A stretch of 64,000 bases of DNA from Pseudodesulfovibrio indicus (GTDB lineage: Bacteria; Desulfobacterota; Desulfovibrionia; Desulfovibrionales; Desulfovibrionaceae), in NCBI RefSeq assembly GCF_001563225.1, contig NZ_CP014206.1:3887486-3951485 (forward strand), read 5' to 3'. Shown piece after piece: positions 8,585 through 18,505 of this stretch. The notes under the pieces are model-generated. The model was not told the origin of the DNA and ran no database searches. It saw only the letters and a program-made list of their open reading frames with translations. The first letter of the stretch is position 1. Each line of letters opens with the position of its first letter. The position numbers and the translations under genes were made by a program.

Positions 8585-9499
8585 ATGCCTGAAGCTCAAA
8601 CCGTTGTCGTGACCAGGGCCGAGTCCGGCCAGAAGCTGTTGCAGTTTCTGGAGCGGCGGCTCACGGGCGAGGTGCCCAGATCAGCCATCCAGAAATGGAT
8701 CCGCACCGGCCAGGTGCGCGTGGACAAGGGCCGCAAGAAGCCTTTCGACCGGCTGGCCGAGGGACAGGCCGTGCGCATCCCGCCGTACACGCCGGGCGAG
8801 GACAGGTCCGTCCCGCTCGGCCTGGGCGAGCAGCCGGGCAGGCTGGTCATCGCCTTCGAGGACGACGAGCTGCTGGCCGTGGCCAAGCCCGCCGGGCTGG
8901 CGGCCCACGGCGGCGACGGCGTGGACGATTCGGTGACGGCTCGGCTGAAGGCGAAGTACGCGGGCGCGGACTTCATGCCCACCCTGGCGCACCGGCTGGA
9001 CCGCGACACCTCCGGGCTGCTGCTGGCGGCCAAGAGCTACGAGGCGCTGCGCAGGCTGAACGACCTGTTCGCGTCGGGCGGGGTGGGCAAGGTCTATGTG
9101 GCGTGGGTGGACGGGCGGTGGTCGGAGCCGGACGGCGCGCTGCTCCGGGACACCATGGAGAAATCGGGCGCGCCGGGCCGGGAAAAGGTCCGCACCGGGT
9201 CGGGCAAGGACGCCCTGGCGCGGGTCACGTCACTGGTTCGGGAAAAGGACCGGACGCTGCTGGGCGTGCGGCTGCTCACCGGGCGCACGCACCAGATCCG
9301 GGTGCAGCTCGCCTCGCGCGGCAACCCGGTGGTGGGCGACCGCAAGTACGGGGACAACAAGTCGCGCGGCTCCATGCGGCTGCACTGCTACGCCATGCAG
9401 GCGGACGGCAGGACGTTGAACCTCAAGCCCGCCTGGACCGGCAAGTGGGCACCGGACGAGGACGCCCTGCGCGCGGCCCTGGCCCTGCTCTTCGACTGA
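8585..9499 (+). CDS. rluC: RluA-family pseudouridine synthase (RluC-like)
   Basis: 304-residue enzyme that isomerises uridine to pseudouridine in RNA, most likely in 23S rRNA. Residues ~15-75 form an S4 RNA-binding domain (LLQFLERRLTGEVPRSAIQK, VRVDKGRKKPFDRL). The catalytic motif HRLDRDTSGLLL (Asp near residue 142) and the later TGRTHQIRVQLA box are intact. Length fits RluC/RluD. The ribosome-binding site would have to be CGGAG at about 8570-8574, inside the hairpin repeat immediately upstream, which is unusual. Confidence 0.92.
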   Translation: MPEAQTVVVTRAESGQKLLQFLERRLTGEVPRSAIQKWIRTGQVRVDKGRKKPFDRLAEGQAVRIPPYTPGEDRSVPLGLGEQPGRLVIAFEDDELLAVAKPAGLAAHGGDGVDDSVTARLKAKYAGADFMPTLAHRLDRDTSGLLLAAKSYEALRRLNDLFASGGVGKVYVAWVDGRWSEPDGALLRDTMEKSGAPGREKVRTGSGKDALARVTSLVREKDRTLLGVRLLTGRTHQIRVQLASRGNPVVGDRKYGDNKSRGSMRLHCYAMQADGRTLNLKPAWTGKWAPDEDALRAALALLFD

Positions 9500-9504
9500 G
9501 TTCT

Positions 9505-10056
9505 CTAGCGGGTGATGCGAATGGATTCGTCCGCGGCCTTGTCAAAGGCCGCGACCTCGTCAAAGCGCGCGGCCATGAACCCTTCCTGGGTCACGTCCCC
9601 GGCGCATTCGCCGTTCTCCCCGCGATAATTCCCGAACTTGACCACGGCCACCACGTCGCTGTCCAGGGCGACCACGTAGGCGCGCACCAGCTGGCACAGC
9701 CGGGGCAGCCAGGAGGTCTGGGGCGGGTAGATGCGCACGCCCGAGGCCGGACCGTCGAGCTCGCGCCCGATGAGGTCCTGGAAGACCGTGCGCTTCAGGG
9801 AGGAGACCAGCACCGAGGTGTTGTCCGGAGAGCGGTAGAGGTCGCCCTCGATCTTCGCGCCCATGAAGTCTCGGTGCACGCGCTTGTCGTATTTCAGGTC
9901 CTCGGCGAGGGTCACGGTCACGGACCGGGCCGTGTCCGCGCGGGTGAATGTCAGGACGTTGCCGTCGCGGGTTTCGGTCAGGGGCCCGTGCGCGGCGCAC
10001 CCGGCAAGGGCGGCGACGGCAACGAAGATGAGCGTCAGCAATACAAGGCGTTTCAT
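9505..10056 (-). CDS. hypothetical lipoprotein
   Basis: 183-residue lipoprotein with MKRLVLLTLIFVAVAALAGC (lipobox Cys20). The mature part is a mixed alpha/beta sequence without a family I can name. Residues such as TLAEDLKYDKRVHRDFMG and VRAYVVALDSDVVAVVKF suggest a compact periplasmic domain. It follows another lipoprotein gene on the same strand 9 bases upstream, so the two are probably co-transcribed. Function unknown. Confidence 0.8.
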   Translation of the reverse strand: MKRLVLLTLIFVAVAALAGCAAHGPLTETRDGNVLTFTRADTARSVTVTLAEDLKYDKRVHRDFMGAKIEGDLYRSPDNTSVLVSSLKRTVFQDLIGRELDGPASGVRIYPPQTSWLPRLCQLVRAYVVALDSDVVAVVKFGNYRGENGECAGDVTQEGFMAARFDEVAAFDKAADESIRITR

Positions 10057-10065
10057 GGTCCTCTC

Positions 10066-10491
10066 CTATTTCCAGCCGATGACTTCGTAGCCCTTTTCGC
10101 GCAGGCAGCGGTCCACGAAATTCTTGTGGATGGCCGCCGGGTCCCCGGCCTTGAACCCCTCGTTGACCGCGCTTCCTGCGGCTGCCGCGCCGCCCGTGGC
10201 GGCCGCGCCCAGCCCGACGTCGTTGCCCATGATGGCTGCGAATACCGCGCCCGCCGCCGCGCCGATGGCGCCCGACCGGGCCACGTTGCCGGCGGCCTCG
10301 CCTCCGTCCGTGGCCGTGGCCCCGGCCCGCTCTGCCTTCATGATGCAGTCGTCGATGTCCGCCTGAGCCACCTGCATGCCCACGGCGTCCAGATGTTCGT
10401 TGGGGTAGAGCACGGGCCGCTTGGGGCCGCACCCCGCAGCCGCGAGGATCAGCACGGCCAACAGCAGCGCTCCGGCGCGATTCCACTTCAT
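10066..10491 (-). CDS. lipoprotein with glycine-zipper segment
   Basis: 141-residue lipoprotein; start chosen at 10491 (MKWNRAGALLLAVLILAAAGC) because GGAGGTGT (10496-10503 on this strand) stands just ahead. Residues ~60-110 are an Ala/Gly-rich zipper (GAIGAAAGAVFAAIMGNDVG, then GAAATGGAAAAGS), a pattern of proteins that insert in or associate with membranes. It ends KGYEVIGWK. It heads a two-gene unit with the lipoprotein at 9505-10056. Specific function unknown. Confidence 0.82.
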   Translation of the reverse strand: MKWNRAGALLLAVLILAAAGCGPKRPVLYPNEHLDAVGMQVAQADIDDCIMKAERAGATATDGGEAAGNVARSGAIGAAAGAVFAAIMGNDVGLGAAATGGAAAAGSAVNEGFKAGDPAAIHKNFVDRCLREKGYEVIGWK

Positions 10492-10514
10492 CGTAACACC
10501 TCCATGAGTATATT

Positions 10515-10543
10515 GGTGTATCGGCATACGAACCGACGGTCAA
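10515..10543 (-). promoter_or_regulatory. possible promoter for the two-lipoprotein unit
   Basis: On the minus strand TTGACC (10543-10538), 17 bases, TACACC (10520-10515). The -35 box is good, the -10 box weak. Confidence 0.35.
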
Positions 10544-10563
10544 TGGAGGCGGACCGCCCGCTG

Positions 10564-10592
10564 TTGCCTCCGGGCGGGAAACCCGCTATATT
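10564..10592 (+). promoter_or_regulatory. sigma-70-type promoter of the BON-domain gene
   Basis: TTGCCT (10564-10569), 17-base spacer, TATATT (10587-10592). The spacer contains the small palindrome GCGGGAAACCCGC, a possible operator. Transcription would start about 25 bases ahead of the gene at 10626. Confidence 0.6.
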
Positions 10593-10625
10593 GAGAAAAT
10601 CTAGAGAAACTCGAGGGGGAGTCCC

Positions 10626-11183
10626 ATGCACCGTTTATCCTTTCCGATCCTGATGCTCCTTTTGCTGGGCCTGGCTTTTTCCGCAGGCGGCTGCACGGTC
10701 TACGACGTGGCCAGGGAAGAGCGCACCGTGGGCGACTACGCCACCGACGAAAAGATCGCCTTCATCATCGAGAAGGACTTCCTGGCGGACGATCTCGTCA
10801 AGTATCTCGACTTCGACGCCTCCAGCTACGAGGGGCTGGTCTACATCACCGGCGAGTACGAGTCCCGCGCCCAGGTGGACCGCGCCGTGGAGATCGCCAA
10901 GTCGGTCGAGGGCGTGCGCTCGGTGACCACCTACCTGCTGCCCAAAAAGGAAAACGACACCTGCGGCACCACGGACAACCTCAAGCTGTACGCCGCGGTC
11001 AAGAACGCGCTGGTGGGAGACATGGACATCAAGTCCACCAACATCGAGATCAAGACCGTGCAGTGCAACGTGGTCCTGCTCGGCATCGTCGGTTCCGAGG
11101 CCGAACGCGCCAGGACGGTAGCCCACGCCAAGGCCGTCAAGGGCGCGCGCTCGGTGAAGTCCTTCCTGCGGGTCAAGCGGTAG
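10626..11183 (+). CDS. BON-domain lipoprotein (two BON domains)
   Basis: 185-residue lipoprotein (lipobox ending in GGC at Cys23) with two BON domains: about residues 45-100 (LDFDASSYEGLVYITGEYES, then VEGVRSVTTYLL) and 115-183 (NALVGDMDIKSTNIEIKTVQ, then KGARSVKSFLRV). BON domains bind phospholipid or peptidoglycan-linked surfaces, as in OsmY and DolP, and such proteins maintain the outer membrane under stress. GAGGGGGAG lies just before ATG 10626. Thirteen bases separate it from the NlpC/P60 gene downstream. Confidence 0.9.
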   Translation: MHRLSFPILMLLLLGLAFSAGGCTVYDVAREERTVGDYATDEKIAFIIEKDFLADDLVKYLDFDASSYEGLVYITGEYESRAQVDRAVEIAKSVEGVRSVTTYLLPKKENDTCGTTDNLKLYAAVKNALVGDMDIKSTNIEIKTVQCNVVLLGIVGSEAERARTVAHAKAVKGARSVKSFLRVKR

Positions 11184-11196
11184 TCTGGGGGGCGGC

Positions 11197-11712
11197 ATGA
11201 CCGGACGCGCCACCTTCCGCCGCCCGCTCTTTCTTGCCGCCTGCCTGCTGGCCTGCGCTGCCCTGCTCCCCGCCTGCGCGGGCAAAAGCCCCGCTCCGGT
11301 CCCGCCGGAAGACGTGGTCGCGCCGCGCGCCGCCACCCCGGCCGAGCAGAAGGTCGTGCGGCTGGCCCGCTCACTTGTCGGCACCCCCTACAAATGGGGC
11401 GGCTATTCGCCCCGGACCGGCTTCGACTGCTCCGGGTTCATCTGGTACGTCTACTCTCAGAACGGGGTGACCCTGCCGCGCATGACCTGGCAGCAGCTGA
11501 ACGCGGGAAAACCCGTGCAGCGCGCCGACATCCGGCCCGGCGACCTGGTCTTCCACCAGGTGGACAAGGACGGCAAGTCGCTCCACGTGGGCGTGGTCAC
11601 GGACAGGGGCACCTTCGTGCACGCCCCCAGCTCGGGCAAGAACGTCATGGAGTCGAGCCTCAACTCGCCCTTCTGGGCGGAGCATTACCTCGGCGCGCGC
11701 CGCATTCTCTAG
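11197..11712 (+). CDS. NlpC/P60 (C40) peptidoglycan hydrolase lipoprotein
   Basis: 171-residue lipoprotein (lipobox ...LLPAC). Catalytic-domain landmarks are complete: LVGTPYKWGG, catalytic Cys in FDCSGF (near residue 78), catalytic His in LHVGVV (near 130) and the second His in FVHAP (near 142). NlpC/P60 lipoproteins cleave bonds in peptidoglycan stem peptides or cross-links, here at the inner face of the outer membrane. Co-directional with the BON gene. It overlaps the convergent DUF697 gene by 4 bases. Confidence 0.92.
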   Translation: MTGRATFRRPLFLAACLLACAALLPACAGKSPAPVPPEDVVAPRAATPAEQKVVRLARSLVGTPYKWGGYSPRTGFDCSGFIWYVYSQNGVTLPRMTWQQLNAGKPVQRADIRPGDLVFHQVDKDGKSLHVGVVTDRGTFVHAPSSGKNVMESSLNSPFWAEHYLGARRIL

Positions 11713-12959
11713 TCTTCGGATTTCTTCTTCCAGAACAACGCCTTGTCCCGGACCTTGCGCACCGACCGCTCCACGGAACCACCCGTGGACCGGATGGCGG
11801 TTTTGGCCGAACCCGCGACCCGCCGGACGTCGCCCCCGGCCCTGCCCGCCAGGGCGGACGCCTTGCGCGCCGCGTCGCGGACCTTGCCCGCCGCGCCCTT
11901 CACGGCACCGGCGGCCTTGTCCACGGCCCGGTCCACGCCGTCCACCACCGAGCGGGTGGAGTCCGTGACCCCGCGTCCCACGGTCCGGGCACCGCTGCCC
12001 ACGGAACCGGCGGCCCCGGTCACGGTGCGGCCCATGGTCTTGAGCGTCTTCCTGGCCCCGCCCCGGACCGCCGCCGAAGCGCCCTTGACCAGCAGCTTCG
12101 TCACCTGGGTCACGGTCTCGGACGAGATGGACATGAACATGCGGGCCGCCTCCAGGGTGGCCGAACGGCGCATGGCCCCGCGCGCGTCCAGGTCGAGGCT
12201 CATGTAGTTGCGGGCCACGATGCCGCAGCGCATGGCCAGCAGCGCGTTGGTGGAGCCGCTCAGGATGGACGTGGTGATCACCCCGGCCACAGCCTCGGAA
12301 CCGGGCACCGCGCCCAGGGCGGACCCGGCGAACAGCGGCCCGATCAGCTCGTGGATGTACTCCTCGATGCCGAATTCCTCTATGGAACCGGCCAGGAAGG
12401 AGGTCACGGCGATGTTCACGTACAGGTTGACCAGCTCCCGGTAGGGCGGGCGCTGGCAGTAGAGTTTGGAGATGCGCCAGGCGAGCCGGGTGATCAGGAA
12501 GAGGACCACCAGGGAGTCGAGCCGCCCGTTCTGGGACACGGCCGAACCAATGAAGACCCGCTTGGCCGTGCTCCGGATCTCCTCGTCCGCCCGCTTGCGC
12601 AGCACGGTCAAGCCCAGCTCCAGCCCGGACTCGTCGCGCACGTTGACCCCGGCGTCCTTGAGGATGCGGTTCCTGGACAGCCGCTTGACCAGCTCCTGGC
12701 GGAACCGGGCCAGCTCCTCGGGCGAGGGGTCGGCGTGGACCAGCAGCGGCTTGGGCCGGGACAGGATCAGGGCCAGCCACCAGGCCATGGAGCCGCCCAC
12801 CAGGGCCAGCAGCCCCCAGAAAACCCACGGCGCAAGCGCCGGGTTGATGCGCCCGACAAAGTCGGAGAGCCCGGCGACGCAGTCGTACAGGAAGGCCAGG
12901 AACGCCGCCAGGACGACGATTCCGGCGATGGTCAGAAAATTCTTCATCTGTTTTGACAT
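11709..12959 (-). CDS. DUF697-family membrane protein with Ala/Lys/Arg-rich tail
   Basis: 416 residues. The start at 12959 (MSKQMKNFLTIAGIVVLAAF) is favoured over an upstream start because GGAGG precedes it. Two membrane helices near the N-terminus (residues ~7-27 and 40-62) are followed by a DUF697-like region (ILKDAGVNVRDESGLELG..., AVTSFLAGSIEEFGIEEYI, a GTP-binding-associated fold also seen in YcjF). The last ~120 residues are low-complexity, rich in Gly, Ala, Arg and Lys, with repeating GAxGKVRDAARKA-type segments that look like an amphipathic or nucleic-acid-/envelope-binding tail. Function unknown. Confidence 0.8.
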   Translation of the reverse strand: MSKQMKNFLTIAGIVVLAAFLAFLYDCVAGLSDFVGRINPALAPWVFWGLLALVGGSMAWWLALILSRPKPLLVHADPSPEELARFRQELVKRLSRNRILKDAGVNVRDESGLELGLTVLRKRADEEIRSTAKRVFIGSAVSQNGRLDSLVVLFLITRLAWRISKLYCQRPPYRELVNLYVNIAVTSFLAGSIEEFGIEEYIHELIGPLFAGSALGAVPGSEAVAGVITTSILSGSTNALLAMRCGIVARNYMSLDLDARGAMRRSATLEAARMFMSISSETVTQVTKLLVKGASAAVRGGARKTLKTMGRTVTGAAGSVGSGARTVGRGVTDSTRSVVDGVDRAVDKAAGAVKGAAGKVRDAARKASALAGRAGGDVRRVAGSAKTAIRSTGGSVERSVRKVRDKALFWKKKSED

Positions 12960-13064
12960 GGGTTCCTCCACGCATGAGGATAAGTCCCGGATCGGGAAAG
13001 GCAATGTCGCGAAAAAAAGGCCGCCCACAAGGGACGGCCAGAAACAAACGCGGACGGCGCGGCG

Positions 13065-13514
13065 CTATTCCTTGGGGATCAGCGGCTTGTAGTACATGCC
13101 GATCTTGATCCGGTCCGTGGCGAACTGGCTCTTGAGCTTGATCTTCAGCTCGTCGGTCTCCCAGCGGTACTCGTCCCAGCCGTCGGACTTCTTGTGGTCC
13201 GGCAGCCCGTAGGAATCCATGAGGGTGGCGACCACCTGCTTCACGTCCTGGGCCTTGGCGATCTCCACCAGCACGGTGTAGAGCTTGCCGTCCAGGAACC
13301 CATAGGTGACGTTGGCCCCCTGGATCTTGAACACGCCGCACGGCTCGGTCTTGGTGACCGTGTAGTACTTCACCCCGGCCACGCTGTGGGAATAGGTGAT
13401 GGACTCGACCGCGGAGATGGGCGCTCCCCAGGGAATGGCCTTGCAGTCTTCGGTGGCGGCCTGAGCCGTCACGGCCCACGCCAGCATAAGGGCGACAACG
13501 AGTAAGCGCTTCAA
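13065..13514 (-). CDS. small exported protein of unknown function
   Basis: 149 residues with a signal peptide (KRLLVVALMLAWAVTAQA). No ATG fits; TTG 13514 with AAGGAG seven bases upstream is the best start. The mature protein has two cysteines (ATEDCKAI and TEPCGVFK) and resembles small periplasmic proteins with a repeated alpha/beta fold. Neighbours give no clear functional context. Confidence 0.75.
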   Translation of the reverse strand: MKRLLVVALMLAWAVTAQAATEDCKAIPWGAPISAVESITYSHSVAGVKYYTVTKTEPCGVFKIQGANVTYGFLDGKLYTVLVEIAKAQDVKQVVATLMDSYGLPDHKKSDGWDEYRWETDELKIKLKSQFATDRIKIGMYYKPLIPKE

Positions 13515-13585
13515 AACCGGACTCCTTGGGTTCAGGGGTTTCACCGCTGGTATATCGACATTTTTTCCGAAAGGGAACCCGGCTG

Positions 13586-13819
13586 TCAACCGTTGGTCTT
13601 GGTCCCCTTGTAGGTGAACGCCTTCTTGTCCATGGTGTAGTAGCTCCCCCGGTCGATGCCCACGGCCCGGCCGCAGGGGCAGAAAACCTTGCCGTCCCGC
13701 TCCTCCATGTTCCAGACCTTCCTGATCCGGTCCTTGTGGCAGCGGTGCACTTCGCCCGGCCCGATCTTGTAATACTTCCACAGCTTGCGGCGGCAGTCGG
13801 CACACTTGAGAATCAGCAT
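13586..13819 (-). CDS. small zinc-ribbon-like protein
   Basis: 77 residues. Two cysteine pairs, KCADC near the N-terminus and FCPCG near the middle, plus the EVHRCHKDRI segment between them form a plausible zinc-binding site. Ends in KGTKTNG. Probably cytoplasmic. Similar short proteins are common in Desulfovibrionaceae but I cannot assign a role. Confidence 0.7.
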   Translation of the reverse strand: MLILKCADCRRKLWKYYKIGPGEVHRCHKDRIRKVWNMEERDGKVFCPCGRAVGIDRGSYYTMDKKAFTYKGTKTNG

Positions 13820-13998
13820 GGTCCCACCCTAGCCCAGGGGGACGCGAAAGCAAAGACCGATGTCCGCCACCCTTTGACGACAAAAATCCACCGGTTTTTG
13901 TTGAAATGGCCCCCGGCTCGCCCTATTCTTGGATCATTCGACGATTCCGGGAGGCAGCCGCGCCCCCGAAACCACATTCGCAACACAGCAAGGTCATC

Positions 13999-14172
13999 AT
14001 GGTCACATATATCATCATCGGTTCCCTCTCCTTCCTGGCAGGCGCCATTGCCGTTCTGCTGATGTGCAGGCGGCGGCGAAAGGACTCGGACAGGATCAGC
14101 CTGGACGGGTTCAACTTCGACAAGCAGAAAAACTACGAAAAGGACGGCAGGAAGTACCCGTTCTCCTACTAG
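13999..14172 (+). CDS. 57-residue single-span membrane protein
   Basis: ATG 13999 begins MVTYIIIGSLSFLAGAIAVL, a single membrane helix, followed by a basic CRRRRKDSD stretch and a short polar tail. AAGG precedes the start by 6 bases. Its stop overlaps the convergent otsA stop by 4 bases. Function unknown; coding is supported by typical codon use and the helix-plus-positive-inside arrangement. Confidence 0.6.
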   Translation: MVTYIIIGSLSFLAGAIAVLLMCRRRRKDSDRISLDGFNFDKQKNYEKDGRKYPFSY

Positions 14173-15662
14173 GCTCGATCGAACTGCACGGTCTCCATCT
14201 CCGGGAAGTCCACCAGTGACTTGGCGATGCCCGCGCGCAGGAAGGAATCCACCCATCGGAAGATGTTGTTGCGCCGGATCTGCTCCCGCAGCTTGGCCAT
14301 GTGGATCTTGCGCTCTTCCGGCTCCCAGTGCAGGGCGCGGTGCAACGCCTTGGCGATGCCCTCCATGTCGTAGGGATTGACCAGGTAGGCGTGCCGCTGG
14401 AGCTGGGCCGCGGCCCCGGCGAACTCGCTCAGGACCAGCACCCCGTCGCCCTTGTTGTTGCAGGCGCAATACTCCTTGGCCACCAGATTCATGCCGTCGC
14501 GCAGCGGCGTGACCAGCCCCACGTCCGCTGCCGCGTAATAGCCCACCAGCTCGTCGTGGGGCAGGTTCCGGTAGTGATAGTGCACCGGAACCCAGCCGGG
14601 GATGGAGAACTCGCCGTTGACCCGCCCCACCAACTGCTCGATCTCGGTGCGCAGCTCCTTGTATTCGTCCACCTCCTCGCGGCTCGGGACCGCGATCTGG
14701 ATGAAGTTCACCTTGCCGTGCAGGTCGGGATAGCGCCGGAGCAGGGTCTGGATGGAGCGGATGCGCTCCGGAATCCCCTTGGTATAGTCCAGACGGTCCA
14801 CGCCGAGGATGATCTGACGGTGCCGGAGCGCCTCCTTCAGTTCGGCGGCCTTCTGCAGCACGTCCGGCTGCGCGGCCATCTTGGAGAACTGGGCGAAATC
14901 GATGGAGATGGGGAACGCCCCGGCCCGGAAGCTGCGGTTGCCCATGTTCACGGTGACCACCGCGCCGCGCCCCTCGACCTTGGCCTCGGGCATGAGCCGG
15001 TGCAGGGAGCTCACGAAGTTGCGCCGGTCCTGGACCGTCTGGAATCCCACCAGGTCGAACTCGGTGAGCGCCTGGATGAGCTTGGCCCGCCAAGGCAGCT
15101 TCATGAAGATGTCCGGCGGCGGGAAGGGGATGTGCAGGAAGAAGCCGGTGTTGCGCCTGACCCCCATGGACTTGAGGAAGAACGCCTGGTGCATCAGGTG
15201 GTAGTCCTGAATCCAGATGTAGTCGTCCGGGGTGGACCTGCGGGCCACGGCCTCGGCGAACTTGAAATTCACGTCCAGGTAGGAGCGCCAGTAGCGGGGA
15301 TGAAACCGGCAGCGGCTTTGCAGGTCATGGAACAGGGGCCAGATGATCTCGTTGGAGAACCCGAAGTAGTAGCCGTCCACCTCCGCCTGGGTCAGGGGCA
15401 CGGTGCACAGCTCGTACCCGGCCTCGTCCGTGAAGTCGTCGAACAGCCGGTCCATGTCCGCGTCCGGACCATCCGCCGGGTCCGCGTCAGCGGGCGCGCC
15501 GGACCAGCCTATCCAGACCCCGCCCCGGTTCTTGAGCACCGGGGCCATGGCCGTTACCAGCCCGCCCGAGCCCTGTTTCACCTGCCAGCCGTTCTCGTCC
15601 TTGACAAGAGCGACCGGAAGGCGGTTTGAAACAACCACCAGCCGTTGTGAAGCGGATTTCAT
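14169..15662 (-). CDS. otsA: alpha,alpha-trehalose-phosphate synthase
   Basis: 497-residue GT20 glycosyltransferase that makes trehalose 6-phosphate from UDP- or GDP-glucose and glucose 6-phosphate. Landmarks: [11 protein letters not shown] at the N-terminus, [27 protein letters not shown], then [14 protein letters not shown] and the nucleotide-binding [11 protein letters not shown] box with the [10 protein letters not shown] segment after it. Complete and of normal length. No otsB phosphatase is adjacent. Trehalose is a compatible solute, so osmotic or desiccation protection is the likely role. Confidence 0.95.
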   Translation of the reverse strand: MKSASQRLVVVSNRLPVALVKDENGWQVKQGSGGLVTAMAPVLKNRGGVWIGWSGAPADADPADGPDADMDRLFDDFTDEAGYELCTVPLTQAEVDGYYFGFSNEIIWPLFHDLQSRCRFHPRYWRSYLDVNFKFAEAVARRSTPDDYIWIQDYHLMHQAFFLKSMGVRRNTGFFLHIPFPPPDIFMKLPWRAKLIQALTEFDLVGFQTVQDRRNFVSSLHRLMPEAKVEGRGAVVTVNMGNRSFRAGAFPISIDFAQFSKMAAQPDVLQKAAELKEALRHRQIILGVDRLDYTKGIPERIRSIQTLLRRYPDLHGKVNFIQIAVPSREEVDEYKELRTEIEQLVGRVNGEFSIPGWVPVHYHYRNLPHDELVGYYAAADVGLVTPLRDGMNLVAKEYCACNNKGDGVLVLSEFAGAAAQLQRHAYLVNPYDMEGIAKALHRALHWEPEERKIHMAKLREQIRRNNIFRWVDSFLRAGIAKSLVDFPEMETVQFDRA

Positions 15663-15783
15663 CCTTCACCTTTCCCGTTTTCCATTCCTATTTGATTTTC
15701 TTGACCAATACATGGTTACCGCGCTTTGCCCCGGATTTCAACCGCACCCCGGCGACGGGCGTGAAAAATATGGGCCGGGCCTG

Positions 15784-15810
15784 TTGACACCACCCAAACC
15801 GTACTTATCT
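15784..15810 (+). promoter_or_regulatory. candidate promoter of groES-groEL
   Basis: TTGACA at 15784-15789 with TTATCT at 15805-15810 (15-base spacer, short). No CIRCE inverted repeat is visible between otsA and groES, so HrcA control of the usual kind is not supported here. Confidence 0.35.
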
Positions 15811-15873
15811 GTTGCCCCAGTCGAAAAACACGCCGCGATCCCTGCGGCGAAGAGATCATAAGGAGACATTTTC

Positions 15874-16134
15874 ATGGGTTTGAAACCGCTCAACGACCGC
15901 GTTATCGTCAAGAGGAAAGAGGAAGAGACCAAGACCGCCGGGGGCATCTACATTCCTGATTCCGCCAAGGAAAAGCCGCAGAACGGCGTGATCATGGCCG
16001 CCGGTCCCGAATGCAAGACCGTCAAGGACGGCGACATCGTCCTGTTCGCCAAGTACGCCGGAAGCGAGTTCTCCATGGACGGCGACGAACTGATTATCAT
16101 GCGCGAGGACGACATCCTCGGAGTCTTCGCCTAA
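15874..16134 (+). CDS. groES: co-chaperonin GroES
   Basis: 86-residue heptameric lid of the GroEL chaperonin. Starts [14 protein letters not shown]; the mobile loop [13 protein letters not shown] that contacts GroEL is present, as is the [11 protein letters not shown] roof region, ending [16 protein letters not shown] stands 8 bases before the ATG. groEL follows after 179 bases that hold a strong hairpin. Confidence 0.96.
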   Translation: MGLKPLNDRVIVKRKEEETKTAGGIYIPDSAKEKPQNGVIMAAGPECKTVKDGDIVLFAKYAGSEFSMDGDELIIMREDDILGVFA

Positions 16135-16169
16135 AACCGCCCATAAAGGCCCGATTGCTTCGTTGCTGC

Positions 16170-16223
16170 AAAGGAATCAAACCCTCGCGTAGGAAGACTA
16201 CGCTTCGGCCTTGATTCCTTTTT
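16170..16223 (+). terminator. groES-groEL intercistronic nested hairpin
   Basis: Outer stem AAAGGAATCAA (16170-16180) / TTGATTCCTTT (16211-16221) followed by TT, with a nested inner stem GCGTAG (16187-16192) / CTACGC (16198-16203). The layout is like an intrinsic terminator and would let groES exceed groEL, or protect the groES message. It could also be a mobile palindromic element. Confidence 0.65.
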
Positions 16224-16280
16224 GCGCCTCGCACTCGAACCTTTCTGGACGGTTTTTCCAAGAGCGATCCAAGACAGTAA

Positions 16281-17897
<1,617 letters not shown>

Positions 17898-17920
17898 AAC
17901 GAGCCCTTACCCATACCCCC

Positions 17921-17962
17921 GATCCGGCCGGACGCCCCGCGCGCCCGGCCGGGTCTTTTTTT
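17921..17962 (+). terminator. groEL terminator
   Basis: GATCCGGCCGGACG (17921-17934) pairs with CGCCCGGCCGGGTC (17942-17955), with one wobble and one mismatch, followed by TTTTTTT. Confidence 0.85.
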
Positions 17963-17963
17963 A

Positions 17964-18110
17964 GGGATGCCTCCGGCGGCCGGGGGAAGGGGAGGAAAAA
18001 CCCTTTGAAAAGGGTTGTTTCCTCCCCTTCCCCCGGCCCCCCATCCCCTCCTTTTCCCAAACTTTTTGGGTCGCTGCGCGAGGTTGGGCTGACAGAGAAA
18101 TAACGACTCT
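17964..18110. repeat. long-hairpin intergenic repeat, copy 2 (inverted)
   Basis: CCGGGGGAAGGGGAGGAAA (from about 17977) pairs with its complement ending near 18038, around a CCCTTTGAAAAGGG core. The distal part AAACTTTTTGGGTCGCTGCG is the reverse complement of the AAAAAGTTT...segment that opens the other copies. Confidence 0.8.
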
Positions 18111-18187
18111 CTTCACCCCATGTTTCAATACGCCGCCCTTGCATAATCCCTTGTCCACCAAACCGCCCGGCGGCGTGGGTAACCGTC

Positions 18188-18254
18188 CCGGAGGGTTCGC
18201 GCGGGCCGGTTATCCGCGCGCCGTAAACGGGCCGCGCGAACACTCCGGGACACC
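18188..18254. repeat. GC-rich inverted repeat with 23-bp arms
   Basis: GTCCCGGAGGGTTCGCGCGG and, about 45 bases on in inverse orientation, GTCCCGGAGTGTTCGCGCGG (read on the minus strand) differ at one base of 20. The intervening GGTTATCCGCGCGCCGTAAACG can itself fold around GCGCGC. No gene is near enough for it to be a simple terminator. Confidence 0.65.
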
Positions 18255-18351
18255 GCTTCCCCGCTACCCGCCCCTCCTGCCGCCAAGCCAGACTTCTCCC
18301 CGCCTCCATCCCCAACCCAACACTCGCCATCCCGCCTTCGCACGGCCCCGA

Positions 18352-18462
18352 GCGAAGCGAGCGACAAAAAGTTTGGGAGGGTCCAGGGAACCCTTTTCAA
18401 AGGGTTCCCTGGCCGTCGGAGACGCCCGGCCGGCGAGGCCCCGCCGGAGGCATCCCCCATCA
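18352..18462. repeat. long-hairpin intergenic repeat, copy 3
   Basis: GCGACAAAAAGTTTGGGAGG, then CCAGGGAACCCTTT (18383-18396) pairing with AAAGGGTTCCCTGG (18399-18412), then a CCGGAGGCATCCC end that copy 2 also shows in inverse form. The outer G-rich arm of copies 1, 2 and 4 is missing. Confidence 0.8.
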
Positions 18463-18505
18463 CCCGATAGTTGTCCTGCACTCCGCAAACGGCTACAGTC
18501 GGCCC

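Larger units (their letters stand above)
17898..18505. other. 608-base non-coding stretch rich in hairpin repeats
   Basis: Holds the groEL terminator, two copies of the long-hairpin repeat in opposite orientation (17964-18110 and 18352-18462), and between them a GC-rich inverted repeat (18188-18254). No convincing gene. Confidence 0.75.

Noticed and set aside
15663..15873. CIRCE element ahead of groES
   Set aside because: No TTAGCACTC/GAGTGCTAA-type inverted repeat is present.
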